Part shown: in pieces, positions 1 to 6,274 of the stretch
How positions within the stretch are numbered: the first letter of the stretch is position 1
How the letters are laid out: each line of letters opens with the position of its first letter
NCBI GenBank assembly: GCA_025057245.1
Contig: JANWYC010000061.1
Coordinates: 1 to 6,343 of the forward strand
Direction: 5' to 3'
Source of the DNA: Aquificaceae bacterium
GTDB lineage: Bacteria; Aquificota; Aquificia; Aquificales; Aquificaceae
DNA: 6,343 nucleotides
Position numbers and translations under genes: made by a program
The notes under the pieces: generated by a model
Databases searched by the model: none
What the model saw: only the letters and a program-made list of their open reading frames with translations
Told to the model about the DNA's origin: nothing

Positions 1-1
1 A

Positions 2-319
2 GACTGCCCAAACCTTAAACATCTGAGAGAGGTCTTCCCAGAGAAGGTTATAAGGGTTCTTTGGAACAGGTCTCAAGGCTTGCACCCTGTCAGGATAAGG
101 CTCGTGGTAAAAGACAGGGTGGGTATGCTGGCGGATGTTTCCTCTACCATAGCAAAGGTGGGTGCGAACATCACGGAAGCCAAGACGAAGAGTCTTCCCT
201 CTGGTGAGGCGGTCATGGACTTTACGGTTCAGTTGGAAAACTACCAGAGCCTTTTAAGGTTAAAGGAAGCCCTCCGTGGGGTGGAGGGCGTGGAGAACGT
301 TCAAAGACTTGTGGGTTGA
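2..319 (+). CDS. rel: RelA/SpoT-type (p)ppGpp synthetase/hydrolase, C-terminal end (5' truncated by window)
   Basis: Only the last 105 codons are in the window; the frame is open from base 2 to the TGA at 317-319. The fragment begins Asp-Cys-Pro-Asn-Leu, matching the conserved HxxDCPN segment just before the last domain of long Rel/SpoT proteins. It continues through a typical linker ([10 protein letters not shown]) into an ACT domain ([20 protein letters not shown], then ANITEAKTK) and ends with the family's 'GVxxVxR' motif ([10 protein letters not shown]). In this family the C-terminal half senses stalled ribosomes and tunes synthesis and hydrolysis of the alarmone (p)ppGpp; the catalytic domains would lie left of the window. 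A TTG near base 80 could be misread as the start of a 79-residue ACT protein, but the upstream homology argues against that. The 3' end overlaps the end of clpB on the other strand by 19 bp. Whether the full protein makes, degrades or does both to ppGpp cannot be seen here. Confidence 0.9.
   Translation, partial: DCPNLKHLREVFPEKVIRVLWNRSQGLHPVRIRLVVKDRVGMLADVSSTIAKVGANITEAKTKSLPSGEAVMDFTVQLENYQSLLRLKEALRGVEGVENVQRLVG
269..289 (-). terminator. GC-rich hairpin beyond the clpB stop, possible clpB terminator
   Basis: A perfect 7-bp inverted repeat (GCCCTCC ... GGAGGGC) with a 7-nt loop lies 11 nt past the clpB stop codon, inside the rel coding sequence. On the - strand it is followed by a T-rich but interrupted run (TTCCTTTAACC), so it resembles an imperfect intrinsic terminator for clpB. 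On the + strand no T-run follows. The same bases encode the conserved Leu-Arg-Gly-Val-Glu-Gly of the Rel ACT domain, so the repeat may be a by-product of coding. Confidence 0.35.
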
Positions 320-3258
320 AAGCTCAGACTTCCGTCTAACAAGGTTACGCTTACCTTCTGCCCGTCCTTGACCTGCCCCTTTATTATAAGGTTTGCTAAG
401 GGCGTTTCCAAGTGCTTTTGTAGCGTTCTTTTCAGAGGTCTTGCACCGTAGGCAGGGTCGTAGCCGAGCTTTACCAAGTGCTCCTTTGCTTCTTGAGAGA
501 GTTCTATAACTATGTTTCTGTCAGAGAGCCTCTTGTTGATGCCTGCTACCAAAAGGTCTATTATCTGGAACAGCTCCTTCATGGTAAGAGGCTTGAACAC
601 AATAACCTCGTCAACCCTGTTGAGAAACTCTGGTCTAAAGTGGTAGCGCAGTTCCTCTATTACCTTTTCCTTTGCCTTTTCAAACTCAGACTGCAATCTC
701 TCCCCACCGTCTGCGGAGAGGCTCAGCAGGTATTGAGAGCCTATGTTGGAGGTCATGATAATCACGGTGTTTCTAAAGTCTACAGTCCTGCCGTGAGAGT
801 CCGTAAGCCTGCCGTCGTCTAACACTTGGAGGAACAGGTCAAAAACTCTAGGATGAGCCTTTTCCACTTCGTCAAGAAGGAGAACGGAGTAGGGTTTCCT
901 ACGCACCGCCTCTGTGAGCTTTCCTCCCTCTTCGTAGCCCACGTATCCCGGGGGTGCGCCTATGAGCTTTGCCCCGCTGTGCTCTTCCTTAAATTCTGAC
1001 ATGTCAAGCCTTATGAGAGCGTCCTCGTACCCAAAAAGGAGCTCCGCCAAAGCCTTAGAGAGTTCCGTCTTTCCTACGCCAGTGGGTCCGAGGAACAAGA
1101 AGCTGGCTATTGGTCTTTTTGGGTCTTTAAGTCCAGCCCTTGCCCTTCTTATAGCTTCAGAGACGGACACCACCGCATGCTCTTGGTCTATAACCCTTTT
1201 GTGGAGCTCCTCTTCCAGCCTTAGGAGTTTTTCCATCTCCTCCTCTTTTAGCCTTGTGACGGGTATGCCCGTCCACTCGGAGACCACCTGAGCCACGTCA
1301 TCCCAGCCTACCTCCAGCTCCTGCGACCTTTTAAACTCCAACTCTTTTAGCTCCTTCTCCAGCTTTACCCTTTCTATCTTTAGGTTTGCCTCCCTCTCGT
1401 AGTCTCCCATCTCGGAGGCTTTGAATATCTCTTGGTCGAGCTCTTCCATCCTCCTTTTTATCTCCCCTATCCTGCTCTCCGTGCTTGCGGTTTTAGAGAG
1501 GAGTGCCTGTCTTTCCTTCTCCAGCTGAACCTTCTTTATCTTTAGCTGTGCTTCCTTCTCGTAGTTGCCCTCAAGGTAAGCCTTTTGCACCTCTTCCTCA
1601 AGGCTTTTGATTTTCCTGTCTATCTCTTGAACCTCTGGGGGTAAGGAGACTACGGAGAGCTTTTTTCTGGCGGAGGCTTGGTCTATGGCATCAATAGCTT
1701 TGTCTGGAAGTTTTCTAAAGGTTACATACCTTCTGGTAAGTTTGACCGCAGACTCAAGAGCTTGGTCTGATATCTTTACCTTGTGATGCTTTTCCAGCTT
1801 TGGTCTTAGACCTTTGAGTATTTCTAACGTCTCCTCCTCCGTAGGCTCGTCTACATATATGGGTTGAAACCTTCTTTCTAAGGCTGGGTCTTTCTCTATG
1901 TGCTTTCTGTATTCGTCCACTGTGGTAGCACCTATAACCCTTATCTCACCCCTCGCAAGGGAAGGCTTTAGCATGTTGCCCGCATCCACCGCCCCCTCCG
2001 CCTTACCCGCACCTACTACCGTGTGCAGTTCGTCGATGAAAAGTATTACATCGCCCCTTTGCTTGACCTCTTGCAAGAGACTTTTGAACCTCTCTTCAAA
2101 CTCACCCCTGTATTTAGAACCCGCTATGAGAGAGCCCATGTCCACGCTTATAACTCTTTTGTCCTGGAGCTCTGTAGGAACTTCCTTGTTTACCACCCTT
2201 TGAGCAAAGCCCTCTACTATGGCAGTCTTTCCTACGCCCGGGTCTCCTACCAGCACGGGGTTGTTCTTCGTTCTTCTGAGTAGAACTTCTATCAGCTGGT
2301 TTATCTCCCTCTCCCTTCCTATTACTGGGTCAAGCTTGCCCTCCCTTGCCATTTGAGTAAGGTCAACGCCAAACCTCTCAAGGGCTGACTTTTCCTCTTC
2401 TCTTAGCTCTTGGCTAACGTCCTTCATGGCTTCGCCTCCAGAAAGGTCTTGTAAAATTTTTCCTGCTATGGTATCCTTTGCTTCCACAAGGCTTGCCACT
2501 ATGTTATAGGGCTCTACCTGAGAGACGCCCTCCGCTACAGCCTTGTCTTGAGCCTTTTCCAAAACCTTGGTTAAATACTCAGAGTAGTCAAAAACTGGCT
2601 CTTTGCCAAAGAGGACCTTTGCCACTTGGTCTTTTACCCTGTCTGGAGAGATTCCCAGCTCTTTGGTTTGCTCTAAAAGGCTGGAGCTCTCTAAGGCTTT
2701 TTTGGTAAGACCGTCTATGCTAAGCCTGTTTTCCAAGAAGGTTTTTACGTCCTCCTGTTTGAAAAGCGTAGAAAGGCTTTTTTCTACGGATTCTAACTGA
2801 CTCTTATACTGAGCTTCCAACCTCTCGAGCCTGCTTAGTTCCACCTGTAGCTCTCTGTAGTTCCAGTAGTCTGCGTATAGCCTTGCCCTTTCCATTTCAG
2901 ACTTGACCTTTTCTTTTGTCTTTTTTATCTTTTCCAACTCCACCTGCACCTGACCGATGTCAGACTTGACTTGCATTATCTTACTTCTTATGTCTATAAG
3001 ATGCCTTGCCTCTTGCTCCGTAGCCTTTTTAATCTGGGAGGAGAGCCTATCCAAGTATTCGGAGACCTTTGCGTAAACGGACTTGTGGTCTATACCCCTC
3101 TTTTCCAAATACTTGGCAAGGGCTGAGCTTCCATCAATTAGCAAGGCTAAAAGCAGGTGGTCTGTGTCCACTTTGCTGTCTCCCTTTTTCTTAGCTATTT
3201 CCTTAGCCTTGTTTATGTATTCCAGCGACCTGCCCGACAGCAAGTTTTCACTAAACAT
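301..3258 (-). CDS. clpB: ClpB-type AAA+ protein disaggregase (985 aa) with coiled-coil insert in the N-domain
   Basis: This ATP-driven cytosolic disaggregase of the Hsp100 family threads aggregated proteins through a hexameric pore, normally together with DnaK/DnaJ/GrpE. The first Clp-N repeat is at about 11-69 and the second at about 225-271. A charged coiled coil (about 73-166) is inserted between them. AAA1 has Walker A GDPGVGKT (338-345), pore loop KYRG (382-385), Walker B ending D409-E410 and arginines R462/R463. The middle domain is about 540-645. AAA2 has Walker A GPTGVGKT (724-731), pore loop GYVG (771-774), D796-E797, sensor-1 N838, R881 and sensor-2 GARP (938-941). AAA2 lacks the [LIV]G[FL] loop used to dock ClpP, and the C-terminus ([10 protein letters not shown]) is ClpB-like, so this is a disaggregase rather than a ClpP partner. 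ClpBs are usually about 860 residues; the excess is mostly the N-domain insert. The ATG at 3258 has AGGAGG 6 nt upstream and its own promoter. Confidence 0.95.
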   Translation of the reverse strand: MFSENLLSGRSLEYINKAKEIAKKKGDSKVDTDHLLLALLIDGSSALAKYLEKRGIDHKSVYAKVSEYLDRLSSQIKKATEQEARHLIDIRSKIMQVKSDIGQVQVELEKIKKTKEKVKSEMERARLYADYWNYRELQVELSRLERLEAQYKSQLESVEKSLSTLFKQEDVKTFLENRLSIDGLTKKALESSSLLEQTKELGISPDRVKDQVAKVLFGKEPVFDYSEYLTKVLEKAQDKAVAEGVSQVEPYNIVASLVEAKDTIAGKILQDLSGGEAMKDVSQELREEEKSALERFGVDLTQMAREGKLDPVIGREREINQLIEVLLRRTKNNPVLVGDPGVGKTAIVEGFAQRVVNKEVPTELQDKRVISVDMGSLIAGSKYRGEFEERFKSLLQEVKQRGDVILFIDELHTVVGAGKAEGAVDAGNMLKPSLARGEIRVIGATTVDEYRKHIEKDPALERRFQPIYVDEPTEEETLEILKGLRPKLEKHHKVKISDQALESAVKLTRRYVTFRKLPDKAIDAIDQASARKKLSVVSLPPEVQEIDRKIKSLEEEVQKAYLEGNYEKEAQLKIKKVQLEKERQALLSKTASTESRIGEIKRRMEELDQEIFKASEMGDYEREANLKIERVKLEKELKELEFKRSQELEVGWDDVAQVVSEWTGIPVTRLKEEEMEKLLRLEEELHKRVIDQEHAVVSVSEAIRRARAGLKDPKRPIASFLFLGPTGVGKTELSKALAELLFGYEDALIRLDMSEFKEEHSGAKLIGAPPGYVGYEEGGKLTEAVRRKPYSVLLLDEVEKAHPRVFDLFLQVLDDGRLTDSHGRTVDFRNTVIIMTSNIGSQYLLSLSADGGERLQSEFEKAKEKVIEELRYHFRPEFLNRVDEVIVFKPLTMKELFQIIDLLVAGINKRLSDRNIVIELSQEAKEHLVKLGYDPAYGARPLKRTLQKHLETPLANLIIKGQVKDGQKVSVTLLDGSLSFQPTSL
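1352..1570 (-). repeat. Internal duplication in the clpB middle-domain coding sequence (two copies, 162 bp apart)
   Basis: Two 57-bp segments, 1352-1408 and 1514-1570, align without gaps with about 11 mismatches by eye (about 80% identity). They encode matching helical segments of the middle domain, around residues 564-582 and 618-636 ([19 protein letters not shown] versus [19 protein letters not shown]). The 54-residue period extends upstream to about L553/L607. Both copies have the look of a UVR-type motif, as in the linker of ClpC and in UvrB/UvrC. The second copy sits where motif 2 of the ClpB middle domain is expected. Confidence 0.75.
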
Positions 3259-3264
3259 CCAAAG

Positions 3265-3270
3265 CCTCCT
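3265..3270 (-). promoter_or_regulatory. Ribosome binding site of clpB
   Basis: AGGAGG on the - strand lies 6 nt before the ATG at 3258. This is a full-strength Shine-Dalgarno sequence at good spacing. It fixes the clpB start, and the N-terminus it gives ([15 protein letters not shown]) leads directly into the first Clp-N repeat. Confidence 0.85.
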
Positions 3271-3287
3271 ACTTTACAATACTTTTT

Positions 3288-3315
3288 ATAATATACTTTA
3301 GCCTGACATTGTCAA
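3288..3315 (-). promoter_or_regulatory. Sigma-70-like promoter of clpB with palindrome over the -35
   Basis: Reading the - strand, TTGACA (3315-3310) is a perfect -35 and TATTAT (3293-3288) a 5/6 match to the -10, separated by 16 nt. Transcription would start near 3281, giving a leader of about 22 nt that carries the AGGAGG. The -35 is covered by a perfect 11-bp palindrome, TGACATTGTCA (3304-3314), which could be an operator half or chance. I saw no CIRCE element (TTAGCACTC-N9-GAGTGCTAA) here, so HrcA control is not indicated. The -35 and spacer fall in the end of the small reading frame at 3298-3429. Confidence 0.65.
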
Positions 3316-3429
3316 GTAAGCAAGGAATGTTTGAGAATTGTCTTGCAGGCGTTGGCTGTAGAATTGTGCGAGTAAGTTTTCGATGAGTTCTATGAGAAGC
3401 TCTATATGTTTATTGCTGATGTGCTTCAC
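3298..3429 (-). CDS. Hypothetical small protein (43 aa), uncertain
   Basis: I do not recognise this product. Started at the GTG at 3429 it gives 43 residues, largely one predicted amphipathic helix (HIELLIELIENLLAQFY) and a tail ending TMSG. There is no cysteine, signal peptide or clear membrane segment. Support is the exceptionally strong purine run AGGGAGGAGG at 3443-3434, 4 to 7 nt before the GTG depending on which part pairs, plus a perfect TATAAT (3474-3469) upstream, though its -35 is poor. The same frame stays open to a GTG at 3597, which would give 99 residues, but that start has no good ribosome site and the extra segment (VCRHK-like start, CWSEIFGFLPALECFKFF) is equally unfamiliar. 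Codons such as CAA, CTC and CGC are used more than in neighbouring genes. It ends 39 bp before clpB and overlaps the clpB -35. It could be a real small gene, a gene remnant, or chance. Confidence 0.3.
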   Translation of the reverse strand: MKHISNKHIELLIELIENLLAQFYSQRLQDNSQTFLAYLTMSG

Positions 3430-3732
3430 ATTGCCTCCTCCCTGAGAAGTGCCTTTTTGGGTAGGTATATTATAAACCCTGTAGTTCTTACTCTGGAAGA
3501 ATTTAAAACATTCTAAAGCAGGAAGAAAGCCAAAAATCTCAGACCAGCAAATCAGGACCCTCTTCATACTCTTATGCCTTACACAATCGTCAAACACTTC
3601 ATAGACTCAAGCGTAAACTTCTACCACATATCAAGACAGAAGAGAATTTATTCATTACTGTGTCTAATATAGGCTTACAAGACATTATTAACCTTTAGAA
3701 AGAAGGCGGTGCATTAACTCTTACAGAAGATT
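3430..3732. other. Intergenic stretch between trpC and the small frame before clpB
   Basis: About 300 bp that look AT-richer than the flanking genes. The 5' part on the - strand (3598-3732) is stop-rich and directly follows trpC. I see no strong terminator hairpin there; the best candidate is a 4-bp stem (CCTT ... AAGG) without a clear T-run. Bases 3430-3597 are open in the frame of the small hypothetical gene, and a perfect TATAAT on the - strand lies at 3469-3474. I recognise no tRNA, repeat or regulatory RNA. Confidence 0.5.
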
Positions 3733-4515
3733 TTAGGACGAAGCAAACCCTACTAACTCCTTTAGCTTTTTCACGGGGTCAGAGCTTTTCATCAAGCTTG
3801 TTCCTATTAAAAAGGCATCCACTCCAGAGTTTTCAAGCCTTAGAATCTGCTCTCTGTTCTCTATTCCGCTCTCCGCTATTACAAACTTAGCACCCATGTC
3901 TTTTATACTTGGTGCAAGCCTCTCCGAGAGGCTAACGTCCACCTTTAGCGTGTCTAAGTCTCTGTTATTTATGCCTATGATCCTAGCACCCGCTTTAAGG
4001 GCTCTTTCCGCTTCTTTAAGGTTAAACACTTCCACCAGATGATACAGTCCCAGCACCTCCGCATACTCAAGTAGCTCCCGAAGAAGACTATCTTCCAAAA
4101 TTCTAACTATCAAAAGCACCACATCCGCCCCGTAAGCCTTTGCCTCGAGTAGCTGAACGGGATGTATGATAAAGTCCTTACGCAAAAGTGGCAGGTTTAC
4201 GCCCTTTCTAACATCCGAAAGGTCCTGAAGTGAACCTCCGAAGAATTTTGTGTCTGTTAATACAGAGATTGCCACCGCACCCGCTTCTTGGTAGAGTCTT
4301 GCCTGCTCAAGGGGCAACACATCCTTTATATGACCCTCAGAAGGAGAAGCCTTCTTTACCTCTGCTATAATACGAGTTTTGCAAGAAGACAGCATTTTTT
4401 CAAAAGGGAAGATGCCTTCCCTTTCCAGAGACCTTCTCTCCAACTCCATTACGTAATCTGCGGTGGTTATTAACTCCCTCCTTTTATTCTCTACAATCTC
4501 GTGCAAAATCCCTAT
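3733..4515 (-). CDS. trpC: Indole-3-glycerol-phosphate synthase TrpC (260 aa)
   Basis: This cytosolic enzyme closes the indole ring in tryptophan synthesis, converting carboxyphenylamino-deoxyribulose phosphate to indole-3-glycerol phosphate with loss of CO2 and water. It is a single (beta/alpha)8 barrel. Counting from the ATA start, the signatures run in order: AEVKKASPSEG (51-61; E52, K54, S57), SVLTDTKFFGGS (84-95), LPLLRKDF (108-115; K113 the likely catalytic lysine), HLVEVFN (159-165; E162), IGINNRDL (180-187; N183), AESGI (214-218) and the phosphate-loop region FLIGTSLM (235-242). Length is normal for the family. The start is unusual. ATA at 4515-4513 has AGGAGG 8 nt upstream, overlaps the preceding stop as ATAG, and yields MGILHEIVENKRREL, typical for TrpC. 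ATT (4509) and TTG (4506) are fallbacks with poorer spacing. An upstream ATG (4644) lies within the preceding gene and adds a non-homologous leader. No other trp gene is in the window. Confidence 0.95.
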   Translation of the reverse strand: MGILHEIVENKRRELITTADYVMELERRSLEREGIFPFEKMLSSCKTRIIAEVKKASPSEGHIKDVLPLEQARLYQEAGAVAISVLTDTKFFGGSLQDLSDVRKGVNLPLLRKDFIIHPVQLLEAKAYGADVVLLIVRILEDSLLRELLEYAEVLGLYHLVEVFNLKEAERALKAGARIIGINNRDLDTLKVDVSLSERLAPSIKDMGAKFVIAESGIENREQILRLENSGVDAFLIGTSLMKSSDPVKKLKELVGFASS

Positions 4516-5111
4516 GGATAGACCCTCCTGTAGGTCTTGCCTTCTTTTTTGTATATAGCTTCCACTCCAAAACCATCTTTCCTCAGCTGGTCGTATATAT
4601 CCATAGCTTTTTGGTAGCCATGAACTGCCATGACCACACCACACCTCTTGTCTATTTCATCAGGTATGGGTATGAGCTTCGCTTTACCTTTTAAATGCTT
4701 CTCCGCCCTAGTGCCCTCCGATATGGCAACAAAAGTTATAAAGTGGTCCGGCTTTTCCACAAACGGGTTCAAAAGCATCAAGTAGTGTCTTAGATGAAGC
4801 TTGACGCCTAATGAATGAAACTTTATCCAATACCATAGGCTGGGTTCCCTCGTTTCAGAGCGCTTCCTTAGAACCGCAATTACCTTATCGCCTTCTTTTT
4901 TCACACTTACCAGCTCATTGCCAGTCTGAGAGCACCAGTTGTGAACATCTCTCTCAAAGCCTGGGTCTGTGGCTAACACTTTGAGAAGCTGCCCCTCAGA
5001 GAGTTTTCTCATCTTCTCTGAGGTGATAACTATTGGCAGGGGGCACATAAGCCCTGTAAGGTCAAGAAACTCTTGCTTCAAGTCTTCCGCCTTTTTTGTT
5101 TCAACACTCAT
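4512..5111 (-). CDS. TusA/SirA-family sulfur carrier fused to a DUF3343 (Se/S carrier-like) domain (199 aa)
   Basis: The N-terminal domain (about 14-83) is a TusA/SirA/YedF-type sulfur carrier. DLTGLMCPLPIV carries the hallmark CPxP motif with C23, the residue that bears the persulfide in this family, and WCSQTGNELV (59-68; C60) matches the second half of the fold. After a linker of about 40 residues rich in aromatic and basic residues (84-122), the C-terminal part (about 123-197) resembles DUF3343, the putative Se/S carrier-like family: FVAISEGTRAEKHLK, then LIPIPDEIDKRCGVVMAV with C157 in the conserved CG. Both halves therefore offer a cysteine that could hand sulfur (or selenium) between them. 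The donor and acceptor are not visible; sulfur trafficking in a sulfur-metabolising thermophile is an inference. The ATG at 5111 overlaps the preceding stop as ATGA and has AAGGTG 8 nt upstream; the gene ends inside the trpC start. No signal peptide, so cytosolic. Confidence 0.8.
   Translation of the reverse strand: MSVETKKAEDLKQEFLDLTGLMCPLPIVITSEKMRKLSEGQLLKVLATDPGFERDVHNWCSQTGNELVSVKKEGDKVIAVLRKRSETREPSLWYWIKFHSLGVKLHLRHYLMLLNPFVEKPDHFITFVAISEGTRAEKHLKGKAKLIPIPDEIDKRCGVVMAVHGYQKAMDIYDQLRKDGFGVEAIYKKEGKTYRRVYP
4523..4529 (-). promoter_or_regulatory. Ribosome binding site deciding the trpC start
   Basis: AGGAGGG on the - strand lies inside the last codons of the TusA-DUF3343 gene. Counting from AGGAGG, spacing is 8 nt to ATA (4515), 14 nt to ATT (4509) and 17 nt to TTG (4506). 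Only the ATA is at ordinary distance, so this site is the main argument for an ATA start coupled to termination of the upstream gene. Confidence 0.7.
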
Positions 5112-5959
5112 AGCGCTATCACCTTCGCCTGAGATTTTTCTTCAACGCTCTCGATAAATAAATTTATAAGTTTTCCAGCTTTTTCAAGGTTTTTTAATAA
5201 CTCCTTATCGTATAGTTCTAAGGGATTGTTTAGATAAAAATTTACATAGACACTGCCTTTTTCCAATTTGACAAGAACATGAAAACTACAGTTTGCCATG
5301 TCTACTATGGTATCCTTGTAAACGCCGTTGCGTTTGGGTGATATGCTGATGGACTTGAGCCTGAACTGTTCCTTTAAAGCTTTTAGATAGTCTTCAAGGC
5401 TACCACAGTTTTTAAGTGCATTAAGTATAGCTTCTGTATCTTGAATGGAAGAAAGCCTTTTCTCGAGCCTACCGTAGTCAGAAAGCAGGTCTGCGTAGGC
5501 TTTTCTAAGCTTTTTTATGTAGAACCTCTCTTTTCTCAGTGCCTCCACCAAGTCTGGATGTAACGAAGCTAAAAAGGTAGCGATAAGAAGTGGTAGCAGT
5601 AGAATACCATCCTTTTGGTAATAGTAAAAACTGAGTGCCACGGACGACCACATAAAAAGCATACCAATAAAAACACTTCTACTGGTATAGATAGCCATTG
5701 CGGGTAGAAGGGTAAACAGGGCTTCCTTCTGTCCAGAGAGGAAGGAGAGGGTTGGTATAAAAATCAGGTCTCCGTAGTTTCTAAATATTTTTAGACTACC
5801 CGGGTAAATAAAAACATATGTGGCTAAGGAAAGGTATATCACGGACGGCACTATCACAAGAGCCTTATGAGTGGACGGTTTATCCATAGAGAGGAGTAAG
5901 AAGAAGAGAAAGAGAAGAACCCGGCATGCAAAAAAGATAAGACTTATATCCCTAAACAC
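5108..5959 (-). CDS. Membrane protein with GAF-like C-terminal domain, sensor-like without output domain (283 aa)
   Basis: I do not recognise a named family. The N-terminal half is hydrophobic with five or six likely membrane helices (about 5-24, 33-52, 62-75, 79-92, 95-113, 117-133). It is followed by a charged helical or coiled-coil linker (about 136-172, LRKERFYIKKLRKAYADLLS) and a soluble domain (about 174-272). That domain's pattern (EAILNALKNCGSLEDYLKAL, strand-rich middle, final helix KNLEKAGKLINLFIE) resembles a small, divergent GAF domain. This is the layout of the sensory half of a membrane histidine kinase, but there is no H-box, ATPase, GGDEF or other output domain. The end is real, since the TGA overlaps the next ATG (ATGA at 5111-5108). 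The start is GTG (5959): an in-frame TAA lies 3 codons upstream and there is no clear ribosome site, so translation may be leaderless. It is the first gene of the unit with the TusA fusion and trpC. A role in sensing or anchoring is conjecture. Confidence 0.75.
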   Translation of the reverse strand: MFRDISLIFFACRVLLFLFFLLLSMDKPSTHKALVIVPSVIYLSLATYVFIYPGSLKIFRNYGDLIFIPTLSFLSGQKEALFTLLPAMAIYTSRSVFIGMLFMWSSVALSFYYYQKDGILLLPLLIATFLASLHPDLVEALRKERFYIKKLRKAYADLLSDYGRLEKRLSSIQDTEAILNALKNCGSLEDYLKALKEQFRLKSISISPKRNGVYKDTIVDMANCSFHVLVKLEKGSVYVNFYLNNPLELYDKELLKNLEKAGKLINLFIESVEEKSQAKVIAL

Positions 5960-5965
5960 ATGAAT

Positions 5966-5971
5966 ATTTTA
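5966..5971 (-). promoter_or_regulatory. Possible -10 element placing transcription start at the GTG (leaderless)
   Basis: On the - strand TAAAAT (5/6 to TATAAT) ends 6 nt before the GTG at 5959, the distance at which transcription would begin on the GTG itself. That fits the absence of a Shine-Dalgarno sequence. The -35 region (CTACCT at about 17 nt) is poor. An alternative pair is TTGTCT (6023-6018) with GATATT (6000-5995), each 4/6, 17 nt apart. Confidence 0.25.
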
Positions 5972-6274
5972 CTTCATTTTTACACATTAGGTAGAATATC
6001 AGCTCTTTTTTCTGCGTAGACAAAACCTTAGCCTATTAGTTCCGTGCAGTGTTTAACATCTCACTGTGTCCTGTCCAAAAATGCTCTCTGGGACTTGATA
6101 TTCAGAGAACTCCAAGTTTGATTTTGTCTTTATAAAGAACCATGAGTCCCTTAAGAGCCAGAGGCGAGAGAGTTATTAGGCCATTCAATATTAGCACGGC
6201 AACCTAACCGTATAAGAAGCTTTTCGTATCTAACTTGTAAGCATATTACGAACTCACACACAAATTCTAAGGTG

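Noticed and set aside
80..319. Free-standing 79-residue ACT-domain protein starting at a TTG
   Set aside because: The frame is open to the window edge and the upstream residues ([19 protein letters not shown]) match the segment preceding the ACT domain in Rel/SpoT, so it is the end of a longer gene.
478..2800. Several + strand open frames of 65-114 codons (478-822, 962-1291, 1898-2203, 2023-2283, 2478-2708, 2603-2800)
   Set aside because: All lie antisense to the well-conserved clpB, overlap one another, and have low-complexity Ser/Leu/Pro-rich translations typical of shadow frames.
301..3258. ClpC (ClpP-partner unfoldase) instead of ClpB, suggested by the UVR-like middle region
   Set aside because: AAA2 lacks the [LIV]G[FL] ClpP-docking loop, the middle domain is close to ClpB length (about 129 versus 141 residues in E. 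coli over the same interval), and the C-terminus is ClpB-like.
3259..3330. CIRCE/HrcA operator or HspR HAIR box before clpB
   Set aside because: Neither TTAGCACTC-N9-GAGTGCTAA nor CTTGAGT-N7-ACTCAAG is present; only the short TGACA/TGTCA palindrome is seen.
3430..3597. 99-residue version of the small frame before clpB, starting at GTG 3597
   Set aside because: No ribosome site at that start, and the additional residues resemble no known family; the GTG at 3429 is far better supported, though the longer form is not excluded.
4516..4644. Upstream ATG-started extension of trpC (303 residues)
   Set aside because: The extra 43 residues lie wholly inside the TusA-DUF3343 gene in another frame, resemble no TrpC N-terminus, and bypass the well-placed AGGAGG before 4515.
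6056..6172. 39-codon stop-free stretch on the - strand with a protein-like sequence
   Set aside because: Bounded by stops on both sides, with no ATG or GTG start or ribosome site; too short to claim as a gene, at most a remnant.
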